A stretch of 64,000 nt of DNA. Source: Emiliania huxleyi CCMP1516. Taxonomy: Eukaryota > Haptophyta > Isochrysidales > Noelaerhabdaceae. Position numbers and translations under genes: made by a program. Shown here one piece after another: positions 1-9,773 of the stretch (its first letter is position 1; each line of letters begins with the position of its first letter). The stretch is from positions 302,745 to 366,744 of the forward strand of contig NW_005201327.1 of assembly GCF_000372725.1 (NCBI RefSeq). The letters are read 5' to 3'. The notes beneath the pieces were generated by a model, which saw nothing but the letters and a program-made list of their open reading frames with translations, had not been told where the DNA came from and did no database searches.

Positions 1-84
1 GGACGGTAGGCCCAGTATTCTGCTTAGCTGCCAGCCGGGGGTTAACCACACGCGGGCGCCTAACCGCCCGCCGGCGCCTGCGGC

Positions 85-240
85 GGCTACCCGGGCTACC
101 CGCCGCCGCAGCAGTACGGCTACCCGCCGCAGGGCTACTACCAGCAGCCGTACGCGCCGCCGCAGCAGTACTACCAGCAGCAGGCCGCCTACCAGCAGTA
201 CTACCAGCAGCCTCCGCCGCCGCGGCCGCCGGCACAGTAG
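85..240 (+). CDS. C-terminal exon of a Tyr/Gln/Pro-rich protein (partial)
   Basis: Reading frame 1 is open from base 64 to the TAG at 238-240. It encodes a low-complexity tail built from GYPP, PPQQY, YYQQ and a final PPPPRPPAQ. Such tails occur at the ends of annexin-like, RNA-binding and vesicle-coat proteins, so the family cannot be named. There is no ATG in the frame and a stop lies at 61-63. The piece is therefore either the last exon of a gene starting outside the window or a fragment. The exact exon start between 64 and 85 is not resolved. Confidence 0.5.
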   Translation, partial: GYPGYPPPQQYGYPPQGYYQQPYAPPQQYYQQQAAYQQYYQQPPPPRPPAQ

Positions 241-769
241 GCGCGCGCAGCCGCCCCGCGGCGCTTGCGACTCTGGTGTGGAGTGCCGAGACGGTGTGCT
301 GCCGCGGCACTTCAGTAGCTACCGCGGCGGGGATAGCTTTCATTGTGGATGGGTTGATAGCTTTCATTGTGGATGGGTTGATAAAAGAAGCCATCGTCGG
401 CATGGCGGTCGCGGGCTTGACGAGACCGCGGTCACACGTGTCACGACGAGACTGTGCGGTGTCACGGGAAGTTTATGTGCGCCCGGAGGGCGGAGCCGGA
501 GTGCGGAGGCCCGAATATCGCGCAGGATTCGCGGTTAGGGAAGGGTTACCGCAACCATACCGGTTTTTCTTGCCGCATGTGCGCCGGCGGACTACGTGTC
601 GAGCTGCCGCGCGCGCCGCAGAGGGAGCATCCCCGAGGGAGGCGGCGGCGATTAGCGATACTGACGACGGCAAAATCGTCGCGGAGGGCGGCCGCGGCGA
701 CGGCGACTCCAACTCCGACGGCGGCGACAGCGAAGGCTCCATGGAGGGCGGCGGCGGCGGCGAGCTCAT
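241..769. other. Intergenic gap, no gene seen
   Basis: Only Arg-rich shadow frames are present. This is the space between the tail of the first gene and the 3' end of F-box/RCC1 gene 1, which converge on it. The only structure noticed is a short tandem duplication near 331-380. Confidence 0.5.
331..381. repeat. 25-bp tandem duplication
   Basis: Two adjacent copies of a unit containing GATAGCTTTCATTGTGGATG, one after the other, ending in GGTTGATA. The copies are identical, so the duplication is recent. Confidence 0.8.
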
Positions 770-2209
770 CTACTCCCGCTGCCCTTCAGCCCACACGTCG
801 ACCTTCCTGGGCAGCAGCTGGTTCGACAGGTCCTCCCCGTGGCCGAGGCTGCCGTACTCGCCCTGGCCCCAGGCAAAGACAGCGCCATCGGCAGTAGTGG
901 CGAGACTGTGGACTCCCGCCGACACAGCGACGACGCGCCGCCCAGCCAAGGCCTCGATCTTCTTCGGCAGCAGCTGGTGCTGCTGGTCGCCGTGGCCCAG
1001 CCGGCCCCAGTCTCCATCGCCCCAGCTCCAGACGGCGCCGTCGGCGGTGAGGGCGAGGCTGTGCGCGAGTCCAGCCGACACAGCGACGACATGCTGGCCA
1101 GCAAAGGCCTCGATCTTCTTTGGCAGCAGCTGGTCCTGCTGGTCGCCGTGGCCCAGCTGGCCAAAGAGACCAAAGCCCCAGCTCCAGACGTCGCCGTGGG
1201 CGGTGACGGCGAGGCTGTAGTTTGTTCCAGCCGACACAGCGACGACGCGCTGGTCAGCAAAGGCCTCGATCTTCTTGGGCAGCAGCTGGCGTTGCACGTC
1301 GCCGTGGCCCAACCTACCAAAGCTTCCCCAGCCCCAGCTCCAGACAGCTCCGTCGGCGGTGAGGGCGAGGCTGTGGTTGCCTCCAGCCGACACAGCAACG
1401 ACGCGCTGGCCAGCTAAGGCCTCGATCTTCTTGGGCAGCAGCTGGCACTGCTGGTCGCCGTGGCCCAGCTTGCCAGAGACTCCACCACCCCAGCTCCAGA
1501 CGGCGCCATCGGCGGTGAGCGCGAGGCTGTGCTCGGATCCAGCCGACACGGCGACGACGCGCTGCCCCGCCAAGGCCTCGACCTTCTTCGGCAGCAGCTG
1601 GTCTTGCTCGTCGCCATGGCCCAACCGGCCAGAGATTCCAACGCCTCCAGAGCCCCAGCTCCAGACAGCGCCGTCGGCGGTGAGGGCGAGGCTGTGGTAG
1701 TCTCCGGCCGACACGCTCACGGCGCGCTCGCCGCCCAGCAGAGGGAGGCGGGTCGGCGTGTTGAGCTGCGTCACGCCCCCGCCGTGACCGAGAAGGGCTG
1801 GGGTCCAAAACTGAGCCTTGCCGCACGACGAGAGCCGCCCCTCGCCGTCGATGAAGAGGCTGTGAGTCTCGCCTGCTGCCGCCCTCGCCGGCGGGTTGGA
1901 CTCACGCAGCAGCGCCACACAGCACAGCCACCGCACGGCGCAGCTTTCGCCCTCTGGCAGCGCCAGCAGCTCGAAGCCGCGCTCTTGCGCCCACAAGCGG
2001 ATGCCCTCCACCGCAAGCGAGGCGTGGAAGAGAAGCGAGACGGCCGCGACGCGAGCGATGTCGAGGGGGCTGTGGCAGTGAGAGAGGGCGCGCACGAGGA
2101 GCTCCGTGGGGAGGTCGAGGAGGCGGGCGGGCGGCGGCGTGTCTGGCGAGGGAGCGGCAGTGGCGGCGGGGGCGAGGCGGCGCGAGCGGCGGCGCGGCGG
2201 GGCAGCCAT
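770..2209 (-). CDS. F-box / RCC1-repeat protein, paralogue 1
   Basis: Intronless 479-residue protein starting at the ATG at 2209. A basic leader (PPRRRSRRLAP) precedes an F-box at about residues 30-65 (core LLDLPTELLVRALSHC, then LRLWAQERGFEL-like helix). The remainder is seven RCC1 repeats of about 52 residues with the core HSLALTADGAVWSWG followed by GRLGHGD. In other eukaryotes F-box + RCC1 proteins act as substrate receptors of SCF ubiquitin ligases, with the RCC1 propeller as the recognition surface; the substrate here is unknown. Three paralogues lie at 16154, 29116 and 57591, all on this strand. A stretch of about 100 bp (1212-1314) is essentially identical to 58022-58125 in paralogue 4. 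The extreme C-terminus (after PRKVDVW) differs from the other copies. The upstream bases resemble the GCGAGAAAAAGAA leaders of paralogues 3 and 4. Confidence 0.93.
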   Translation of the reverse strand: MAAPPRRRSRRLAPAATAAPSPDTPPPARLLDLPTELLVRALSHCHSPLDIARVAAVSLLFHASLAVEGIRLWAQERGFELLALPEGESCAVRWLCCVALLRESNPPARAAAGETHSLFIDGEGRLSSCGKAQFWTPALLGHGGGVTQLNTPTRLPLLGGERAVSVSAGDYHSLALTADGAVWSWGSGGVGISGRLGHGDEQDQLLPKKVEALAGQRVVAVSAGSEHSLALTADGAVWSWGGGVSGKLGHGDQQCQLLPKKIEALAGQRVVAVSAGGNHSLALTADGAVWSWGWGSFGRLGHGDVQRQLLPKKIEAFADQRVVAVSAGTNYSLAVTAHGDVWSWGFGLFGQLGHGDQQDQLLPKKIEAFAGQHVVAVSAGLAHSLALTADGAVWSWGDGDWGRLGHGDQQHQLLPKKIEALAGRRVVAVSAGVHSLATTADGAVFAWGQGEYGSLGHGEDLSNQLLPRKVDVWAEGQRE

Positions 2210-2277
2210 CGCGAGAGAAAGAAAACAGCGCGAGTGTATCTTTGTCGTTGCCTATCCCCGCCACCGAGGCGAATCTC

Positions 2278-5200
2278 CTACCGGCGGGGAAACATCGCGA
2301 GAAAAAAGAAATTATCAAGCGTGTAATTCTTCAAGGCTGAACTCTCGCTTGGCACCAAACCCGCGGCGCGCTTCGCAGAGCGGCCCGAGCTCATCGACTT
2401 CCGCCAGCTCGGCACCTGTTTCCACAGAATTCGAGAGACGTCAGCGCGATCTCTACTCAGAGGATCGAGATGCGCAGTGTCCTTCGGCGCACTCTCGGGA
2501 TCGAGCAGCGAAGCTAGCGTGCTCCCTTTGCGCACACGCGCGTCGATCTCGGACACGAGCCGCGGGTAGGCCTACGGTCTTGGGCGACTTCGCGTTTATA
2601 CGGGCTGCGTCGAGCCAACGCCGACGCGCGGCATTGGTTGGGACTGGCCTGCAGCACTTTGTAGTCGTCTTGCGGCATCAAGACGGTCACACGCCCGGCG
2701 CCATCCTGGTCCAGGTTCCATCCGTTCGCTGTCAGCACGTGGAGCCGCTGGAAGGTGGCGCGACCCGCCGTCTGCACGAGCTGGTCGATGGAAGCCCCTT
2801 TCGCCATCGAGAGGACGAGATGCGATGGCACGCGCGTCGCCGAGACGAAGCTCTCCGACCGCGCCATCATCGCGTAGCCTAGGGCGCGGCGCCCGCGGAG
2901 GGCACGTGAATACGAGGAGGGTGGCCCCCGCACTCTATCGCGGTGCGGCGCCAAAGCAAGCGATCGGGTCTCCGCCGCAGCCGAGCTCACAGAGCATCGT
3001 CTCCACTGCCGAGAGCACCTCCACCGCCGTCGCGCGCCGCGTCCTCGCCCCGCCCACCACAAACGAGTGTGCGGGGCCGATCCTCGCCCCGGAATCGCCT
3101 ACTCTCGTGGGAATATCGGGCAGTCACGCGACTTTCTGAGAGCGATGAGCAGGCCGAACCCGCGGCGTCAGCTCTCGCCTGGCTCCCACTGCAGCGTCGC
3201 CTAATCTCGAGCAGTCTCGATTCACCTCGGGCGACGTACCCTCAGGCTGGCCCTGGCCCCCGTGGCATCGCCGCCTCCTGCGTCGTCACCCAGTGAACCT
3301 CCGACTGGCTGTGCACGCTTCTCAGCCGCGCGTCGCGCAGCCCGACAAATGCGCAGCCTATACGTGACGAGTCGTGGGGGACGCGTCTCGGAATGCGCCG
3401 GGGCGTGAGCTTTCCCAATGCAATCAGCAGCCCTGGACTCCGCGCACGTCGCCCGCGTCGCCGACGGACGCCGCCGCCCGCCGCGCAGCCTGTGCCGAGA
3501 GGCGGACGGCGGCGCCCTTGCCGTAGTAGACGATCACGCTCAGATTTGGGTGCCGCCGCTGGACAGCGCGAGCCTGGGCAGCGGTGGCTGGGCACGGTGG
3601 CGTGGCCTTTGATTGTAGATGGCCGGAGCGGGGTGCTAGGGTGAAGGGGAGATCATGGGTCAGCGCAATCTCGGCCACCCCGCCTTGTCGAAGAGCGAGG
3701 GCGCGACGTACACGCGCGACAGCGTCACGTCGAGTAAGAGGCCGCGGCGCGCATCGCCGCGTGCGCCACCACAGCAGAGGTCTGCAAACATCGCCGCGAC
3801 CAGGTCGTCCCAGGCGGGGATGACGCCTACCCTCGAACGGGTCCCGAGGCTGAGCTCAATGCCGCCGGCGCCCGCAGGCATCCAGGGCAGGGGGGGGCGC
3901 CGGCGTTGCTACGCGTGTCGCCCTCCTCGCCGCCGCTGCCCCGCAGCGGCGTGGCTGGTAGAGGCTTCGACAGGAAGAGAGGCTCCTGTCCGAAGCTCGC
4001 CCCTCGCCCGAGCCCGAGGGGGGCGAAGCGGTCGACGCCGCAGTAGCGGCCGCTCGGCGTCGTCGAGAAGAAGATCTCGCCTACACTCCTCCACGATCTT
4101 GGGTGATCTCGGGTGACCCAGCATTCGTCAAACGCCCTTTTCGCGCCTACGGCGTTGCTCGCAGCTCGGTTGGTGCCTCGAGCCGCACTAAGCGCCGGCT
4201 AAAGAGCGGTCCCTCGCCGCCCGGCTCGTGCCCCTCTCGCACTGCGTGGAGGAGGAGCGGCATCAGCGTCGCCGTGATTGAGACTACGAGCCGCGTCTCT
4301 GGCCGCCGTTCGAGCCGCTCGAGCGCCTTCTCCAGCTCGAGCTTGCAGTAGGGAGGCGCGGTCCGCAGCAGCGCGTCCGCCTGCGCATAGGGTGGGGCCC
4401 ACACGCTGCACGAGCCACACACGTGCCAGAGAGAGTAGGTGGTGGCGCGTGTCAGGATATGTCAACTGTCATATTTGCAAAGTGGATATGCCAACCTCAT
4501 CCTTGAAGAGGACGTACGGCGTGCCGGGTGCGAGGCTGCGCAGCACGCCTTCCAGCTGGTAGCAGCTGTCAGACACGACGACGCAATCGCCTACGTGGTG
4601 AGGAGCGGCGGCCGCTGAGGAGGGAAGAGAGGGCCTGGCTGCAGGCCAGGCGAGGTCCGCTGCCGTTGCTCAGGAAGCGCGCCCGGCGCTCGGCCGCCGT
4701 CTCTGCGCTCCCACACTCCCGCTCGCCGTAGTGCATGCACCTGGCTGCTGTGTGCTCCGCCTCTGGCTCAGCGACGAGCCCATCCCCACCCTCGTGCTCC
4801 GCCTCGCTAAGCAGCGCATCAGGCTCAACGAGCGCACCCTCGTGCACCAGCCGCAGCGCGTCTCCGATCTTGGCGGTGAGCGAGTTGCGGCCAGAGACCT
4901 TGTGCGTGACTACAATGCTGGCGAGGCCGAGCGCCTACGGGGTGCGCGGCGGGTGTGTGGGCGAGAGCGGGACGAGGCAAGAGTCTGGGAGGCGGTGTCT
5001 CGCCTTGGCCAGTAGCACACCCACCACCACAAACATCGACTTGCCTACCTGCGTGCTGCCGCCGGCAAGGATCTCACCCCGGAGCCCCGCGACGGCGTCC
5101 TCGCTTAGCCGCCCGTGCATCGCGCACAGGAAGCCCGCCACGTCGAAGCAGCAGCGCTCAAAGACCTGGTCGCTCGAGCGCAGCGAAGAGTAGACTCCCT

Positions 5201-5624
5201 GCAGCACAGGAGGCGCACCCTCGCCAAGCTCTGGGTGTACCAGCGGCTCGAGGTCGGATGACTCGTCGCCAGACACCCCTCCACCGTCCGCATCGCCCGC
5301 GTCGAGGACGTCCTCGCCAGTATCTGGCTCCGCCTCTGCTGCGAACTGAGCGCCAAGCGGAGGCTCGTCGAGGCACATCGTCTCGAGAACGGTCCGATCG
5401 ACCTCAGCGTAGTAAGCAATCTTGCTGCGAACCAGCGCGGACAGGTCTACCAGCGGCGGAGGCGGAGGCTCCGCCTTGCCGGCCGCCGGCGAGGGCTCGT
5501 CGCTGTGCTCTGCCGGAGCGGGCGCGCTAGCGGCTTGGACGGCGGGTGGCTCTGGGCGATGCCGCTTGACGCGACGGTAGGTCTTGGCAAAGAGAGAGGG
5601 CGAGGGCGGCGCCGGGAAGGCCAT
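2278..5624 (-). CDS. Helicase-like P-loop protein, multi-exon
   Basis: A helicase-type ATPase spread over at least seven exons. Exon 1 (5004-5624, ATG at 5624) has a Pro/Ala-rich N-terminus and a Walker A motif, GSTQVGKS. A GC-AG intron (4935-5003) leads to exon 2 (4664-4934; IVVTHKVSGRNSL). A second GC-AG intron (4591-4663) leads to exon 3 (4496-4590; CVVVSDSCYQLE, ending LFKDE). A GT-AG intron (4381-4495) leads to exon 4 from 4380 (ADALLRT, then LVVSITATLMPLL). Later exons carry YCGVDRFAPL, VIPAWDDLVAAMF, LSVIVYYGKGAAVRL and a C-terminal helicase block (SHLVLSMAKGASIDQLVQ, TAGRAT). A GC-AG intron at 2572-2648 joins DDYKVLQ to AYPRLVSEIDARV in the last exon (2278-2571). The KDE box in exon 3 is the likely Walker B. 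The exact joints between about 4150 and 2900 are unresolved. The block order matches a family of uncharacterised helicase-like proteins I associate with oomycetes and algae; no function is assigned. Confidence 0.7.
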
Positions 5625-5984
5625 GTGGCACTACGCCTTGCAAGCCTGCTATTGAGTCACGCTACGCTCAAAAAGAATTTTTTGACCAATAAAAAAAATC
5701 AAAGTAGAAATACCCACATTCGCACCTGTGCCTCTCTGGACAGGGTGGCCCGCCTCAACGACACCTGCCTGGAGTTGCGACTCGCCGCTTTCCTCCGCTG
5801 TGATTTGTGTGAGCTCTGTGCCTTGATCTGCAAACAACGCGCCTAAATTTTCTTCCCTCGACGCTCTGCCATGGCCGCCGACGCCGCCGCCAGCCGCGCG
5901 TCCTCCGCCTCGGCCAAGCGAGGCCGGCAGGCCGCCACCGGGGAAGAAGAAGGAGAGCCTCGCCGCCGCCCGACCGTAGCCGGC
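5625..5984. other. Intergenic gap upstream of the helicase-like gene
   Basis: Contains an AT-rich stretch near 5665-5720. A short plus-strand frame from 5871 (MAADAAASRASSASAKRG) might be the start of a gene disrupted by the repeat at about 5985. No gene is called because the frame runs into repeat sequence after about 45 codons. Confidence 0.35.
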
Positions 5985-6055
5985 GCCGATCACGCTGATA
6001 CGAAACCACGACGACACACACCCCCAGTCGACTCGCATCGGTTGCCTCGACGGAA
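5985..6055 (+). repeat. Dispersed repeat E
   Basis: Shares CGACGACACACACC and CAGTCGACTCGCATCGGTTG with copies at about 35168-35225 (plus) and 56692-56755 (reverse). It lies just upstream of the repeat-C copy. Confidence 0.75.
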
Positions 6056-6112
6056 AAGCTATTTTTGCGTCGCTCACACACTCACAACCCCGTATGTATG
6101 AAGTAGATCTAG

Positions 6113-6860
6113 GAAGGTGAAGAACAGTCAGGCTCGGACTGGACACCAACGCGGTATGGGTGGACGCTACTGTGCTGTATGAATGGTTGGGCAGGTGTGA
6201 ACAACACCTCGTGACCACGGCGCCACAGGCGCCTGTTGATGGGTCCAGGTGATAGCCCTGAATGGGCAATGCATACGCCTAGTTGGGCCTCAGATCGCCC
6301 GACCGCGTCCCGGTGCTCTGTGGTCGGATTTGTGACGCCGCCGCACCGCGCCGCGGCCGGGGGCCCTCCGGAGGCCGAGGATGGCCGTGACGGACCGGGA
6401 CAAGCTCTGGGAGGTTCAGTGTCAGTGTGTACATTGTAGAGGCTACCCATGTGCACAATATCTTGACTGAGAGCTAAGCCAGGGGAGGCGATGCCGGGGC
6501 CGTACAGCAGCGTGATGGTGCTTCGCCGGCGTGCGTCCCGGAGCGGTGCCGGACAGGCGGTCCGTGAGAGGAAATCCAGGGACAGCGCCGACGGCGCCCT
6601 GATTCGACTTTTAACTTCAAACAAAGACAGTCGCACGCGCCGCAGTGCGGTGCGTGCGACTGTCAGGAGCGGATCCGTCAGTTAGTCGTGTTCACGCCGG
6701 GATCGTGTCCCTCACTACTTGCCCAACCATTCGTACAGGAGAGTAGACAGATGATGACGACACGCACGAGCGACACACAGACACAAACAAGCTCACAAGA
6801 CACACAGCCAGCGGGCTGCCACACATCCTGAGTGGGCGTAACCCCGTATTCGAAAAAAGA
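6113..6860 (-). repeat. Dispersed repeat C, split by an insertion
   Basis: The two halves, 6113-6167 and 6746-6860, match in reverse the continuous copies at 49795-50045 and 55560-55830. Shared pieces include the complements of GCGTCCACCCATACCGCG and CGTGTCGTCATCATCTGT. Between them sits the TIR element at 6168-6745. Confidence 0.85.
6168..6745. mobile_element. Non-autonomous DNA transposon with terminal inverted repeats
   Basis: About 574 bp flanked by TA on both sides. The left end CTGTGCTGTATGAATGG and the right end read in reverse, CTCTCCTGTACGAATGG, continue together through TTGGGCA, giving imperfect inverted termini of about 24-28 bp. It interrupts a repeat-C copy whose intact relatives lack the insert. 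The interior has no credible transposase ORF. TA duplication plus TIRs would suit a Tc1/mariner- or piggyBac-like MITE, but that is inference. Confidence 0.75.
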
Positions 6861-6887
6861 AAAAAGAAAAGACGCTCCCGCCAAACG

Positions 6888-8224
6888 ATGGCGTCTCACA
6901 ACGGACTTGAGTGCTGGATGTGCCTTGGCGGGGCGACGCACGCCTGCCCGCGCTGCGACGTCGCATACGGGACCGCCGTCTGCCTGACGTGCTTTGAGAA
7001 GGCGGCCCGCCAGGCCGACACGAAGCGCAAGCTTGGCCGCCTACGGCACGACGCGCTCGACTGGTCCGGCGCGCCGCGAGGAGAGCGGCCGCTGCGGCCG
7101 GTCGACATGGCGACGACGCCAGCTTCGCCGTGCCAGAGCTGCACGCGCGAGTGCCTGCAGTCACAGCTGCGGCTGCTTCCGGCGCCCGCGCCGCCGCTCG
7201 CTGCAGGCCCCGGCGGCCAGCAGGCACCGCCAGTGCCGGTGCAGGTGCGCAAACCACACCGCAGATTCTGAGTCGCGCGCGGCTGTCTCTCTTCTCACGC
7301 TCTTCGCCCTTCGCCCGCCAGGTGCCGGCTGTGGAGGCGGCGGCGGCGACGGCCGCGCCAGCGACGCCGGCCGAGCTCGCGCCGCTGCCTGCGGAGGCTG
7401 CCTCGCCGCCGGCAGGCGGTGCGGCGGCGCCCTCTGCGGGCAGTGCGTCCTGGCTCACGTTCCTCGGGACGGCCACCGCGTGGGTTGGGGGGGCCGTGCT
7501 CGAGGCAGCGGCGGAGGGCCTCCGCCGAGCAAAGCGGCGGCGATGCGAGGGGGAGCAGAGGGAGGGAGGGGGGGGGGGGGAGGACGAGGCGCCGCCTTTC
7601 GGCTCGAGCGGGCGGGCGCGCCTCGGCGGCCCCTCCGCCGACGAGGCGGGCGGCGGTGGCGCGCCGCCGGCCGCGCCGGCCGCGCAGGCCGCCGTGCGCA
7701 CCATCACCGCTGCAGGCGCCGAGGCAGTTCGGCAGGCAGACAGGGAGGGGCTCTCCCTTGCCACGGGCGGGAGCAACAGCGGCTACAAAGGCGTGACCTA
7801 CTGCCCGAAGAGGAAAGGCAGCAAGAAGTACCAGCTGATGGCGACGGTTGGAGGCAAGAGTGTCTTCCTCGGCTGGTTCGCCACCGCCGAGCAGGCTGCG
7901 CTCTTCTACGCCCGCAGGGAGGCGGGCAGGGACACCAGCGATCTCACCGCGCCGCCGCCACCGCCGCCGCCGCCCGCACCTTCCTCTGCCGCTGGCGCCG
8001 ACGCAGTTCGGCAGGCGGGGAGGGAGGGTCTGAGTCTGGCAACGAGCAGCAGCAGCAACAGCGGCTACAAAGGCGTGTACTACTGCCCGAAGAGGAAAGG
8101 CAGCAAGAGGTACGAGCTGAAGGAGTCGGTTGGCGGCAAGGTGGCCAGCCTCGGCTTTTTCGCCACTGCCGAGCAGGCGGCGCTCTTCCGCGCCCGCAGG
8201 GAGGCGGGCAGGGATACCTCCTAG
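6888..8224 (+). CDS. Two-AP2-domain protein with Cys-rich N-terminus
   Basis: Two exons, 6888-7244 and 7322-8224, joined across a 77-nt GT-AG intron (7245-7321) in phase 0, give 419 residues. The N-terminus has paired cysteines (CWMC, CPRC, CLTC) within about 25 residues, probably binding zinc. A long Ala/Pro/Gly linker follows. Two AP2/ERF-like domains occupy about residues 272-322 and 366-416. Each starts SGYKGV, has the YCPKRKGSK strand, then VGGK and a LGxFATAEQAALF helix start. The two domains are also close in DNA sequence, indicating a recent duplication. Each is preceded by a repeated GADAVRQAxREGLSLAT element. AP2 domains bind DNA in plant and algal transcription factors, so a nuclear regulatory role is likely. 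The ends of the intron share AGGTGC. Confidence 0.85.
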
Positions 8225-8524
8225 AGAGAGACACGAGGCGATGGAGAAGAGGTTCGCCGCCGAACTTTCGGTCCGGCGAGCCTTCCCGCCGCCGGGTCGA
8301 GGCCCCAGCGCAGTGACTGTGGGTGAGAGACGAAACGAGAGGTGTGTCCGACTCGATCCGAGAACACTTCGACATCAAACCATGGCTCTCAAGCAAGGTC
8401 CGACAACGGCACGTGCGTCTTCTTTTTTCTCTGTGTAGCTCAGTGGGCCGAAAGAGCGTACCGAAAGAGCCGCGAAGATTTACCCACAGGCGCTGCCTGG
8501 TTCTCTCGCATCGCCGTGCCGCTC

Positions 8525-8650
8525 TCGCCTCGCCGTGCCAAAGCCAACCATCTTCGTCGCGGCCACGCGGCAGCATGTCGGAAAGACCACCGTCAGCCTG
8601 GCGCTGATGAGCGGCCTGCCATGTCGGAGTCGCTCTTATCGCGCTTCTTC
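8525..8650 (+). pseudogene. P-loop gene fragment (BioD/CobQ-like N-terminus)
   Basis: A short frame reads KPTIFVAATRQHVGKTTVSL then ALMSGLP. That is a Walker A loop of the AAA_26 / dethiobiotin-synthetase-like type seen at the start of DRTGG/phosphotransacetylase-like proteins. It stops making sense where repeat A begins at about 8650, and no following exon was found. It is a broken or truncated gene, or a lone first exon. Confidence 0.5.
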
Positions 8651-8885
8651 TTGGAGCACTTGGAGCACTTGGAGTGCAGTCATTAACCGCACACCCAGGG
8701 CCGGGGAGCTCAGAAGCGCACCCAGCGGGCCGGATGATTGGCATCGGGTTACGGGCTAGAGAGCCCTAGCCCCGGGGGTGCGCGTTCGCAGGGAAAGGGC
8801 CGTAAAGTAAACACGGGTCTCCGAGGGTTGGCTCCGCGCTCCAGGTTTCCCCTAGCAGCAGACCGCCCCCTCTACTCGGAGCTAT
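8650..8885 (+). repeat. Dispersed repeat A, copy 1
   Basis: Begins with CTTGGAGCACTTGGAGTGCA and continues through GAGCTCAGAAGCGCACCCAG to CCCCCTCTACTCGGAGCTA. A second copy starts at about 9139. A divergent reverse copy lies at 46800-47000. Short pieces lie at 18056-18083 (reverse) and 33541-33583. Confidence 0.9.
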
Positions 8886-9138
8886 AATGAACACCAGACA
8901 TGCACACGACACGCACTCTCACACGACGTCACCGCTCAGGGCCTCTTCGTTCGCGCAAGGTCCTCATCCTCACTCCGGAGGAGGCTCCCCTCTCCTCTGA
9001 GTTCTTCCTCTTGTTCGCCTTCCGATGATCGTCTGACGGGCGCGGGGCCCGGCCTCCCCTCCTAGCCTTTTTCAGCCGCGGCCCCGCCACCGCCTCGTCT
9101 TCTCTGTCCGATTCTGTCGCCACGACGGTGATCTCTCG
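8886..9138. other. Spacer between repeat-A copies
   Basis: On the minus strand it encodes a basic stretch (PSDDHRKANKRKNSEERG) that resembles the one encoded after the second A copy (WGDARKASKRPNQTED). The A copy plus its downstream spacer therefore look like one unit of about 480 bp repeated twice. Confidence 0.5.
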
Positions 9139-9365
9139 CACTTGGAGCACTTGGAGTGCAGTCATTAACCGCACATCCAGGGCCGGGGAGCTCAGAAGCG
9201 CACCCAGCGGGCCGGATGATTGGCATCGGGTTGCGGGCAAGAGAGCCCTAGCCCCGGGGGTGCGCGTTCGCAGGGCAAGGGCCTTAAAGTAAACACAGTT
9301 CTCCGAGAGGGCTCCGTGTACCGGGTTTCCCCTTAACTGCAGAACGCCCCCTCTACTCGGAGCTA
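9139..9365 (+). repeat. Dispersed repeat A, copy 2
   Basis: Direct copy of 8650-8885, mostly identical over the first 150 bp and diverging in the last 70 bp. Followed by a spacer (9366-9600) related to the one after copy 1. Confidence 0.9.
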
Positions 9366-9773
9366 GTGGACACGGACACTACGACACCACCCGTCACGTA
9401 CACACACGACTGTCTAACGTGTACACTGCCCGGCCTCATCCCCCCCCTTTCAGGGTGGATCTTCAGTCTGGTTCGGTCTCTTGCTCGCCTTTCGGGCGTC
9501 GCCCCACTGCCTCTGCAGTCGTTTTTGATGTCTCTTCTTCGGAGGCGGCCCCTCCGCCCCACCTCCGTCGGCTAGCCCCATTGGCCCCGAGGGAGCCGAC
9601 AGCCCGGGTGGGGCCTCCCCGGGCGGGAGTGGCGGCATTGTGTCTCGTCGCCACCCCTCCCCGGGAGGTCGGGCCGGCTCTCCCTGGTCGGCGAATCGCG
9701 CCCGCATCCGCGGCCTCTCCATCGTTCTCGCAGTGTTACTGAGTAGAAACTTCTTGTTTTCTGTGCTTCCGCC

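Noticed and set aside
276..1417. Plus-strand frames over F-box/RCC1 gene 1
   Set aside because: Frames recur with the repeat period of the minus-strand RCC1 units and contain no domain; they are shadows. The same applies over the other three paralogues.
8436..8525. tRNA-like sequence (TAGCTCAGTGGGCC, then GGTTCTCTCGCATCGCC)
   Set aside because: The first block resembles a D arm, but the second lacks a proper T-loop and no acceptor stem or anticodon arm pairs up.
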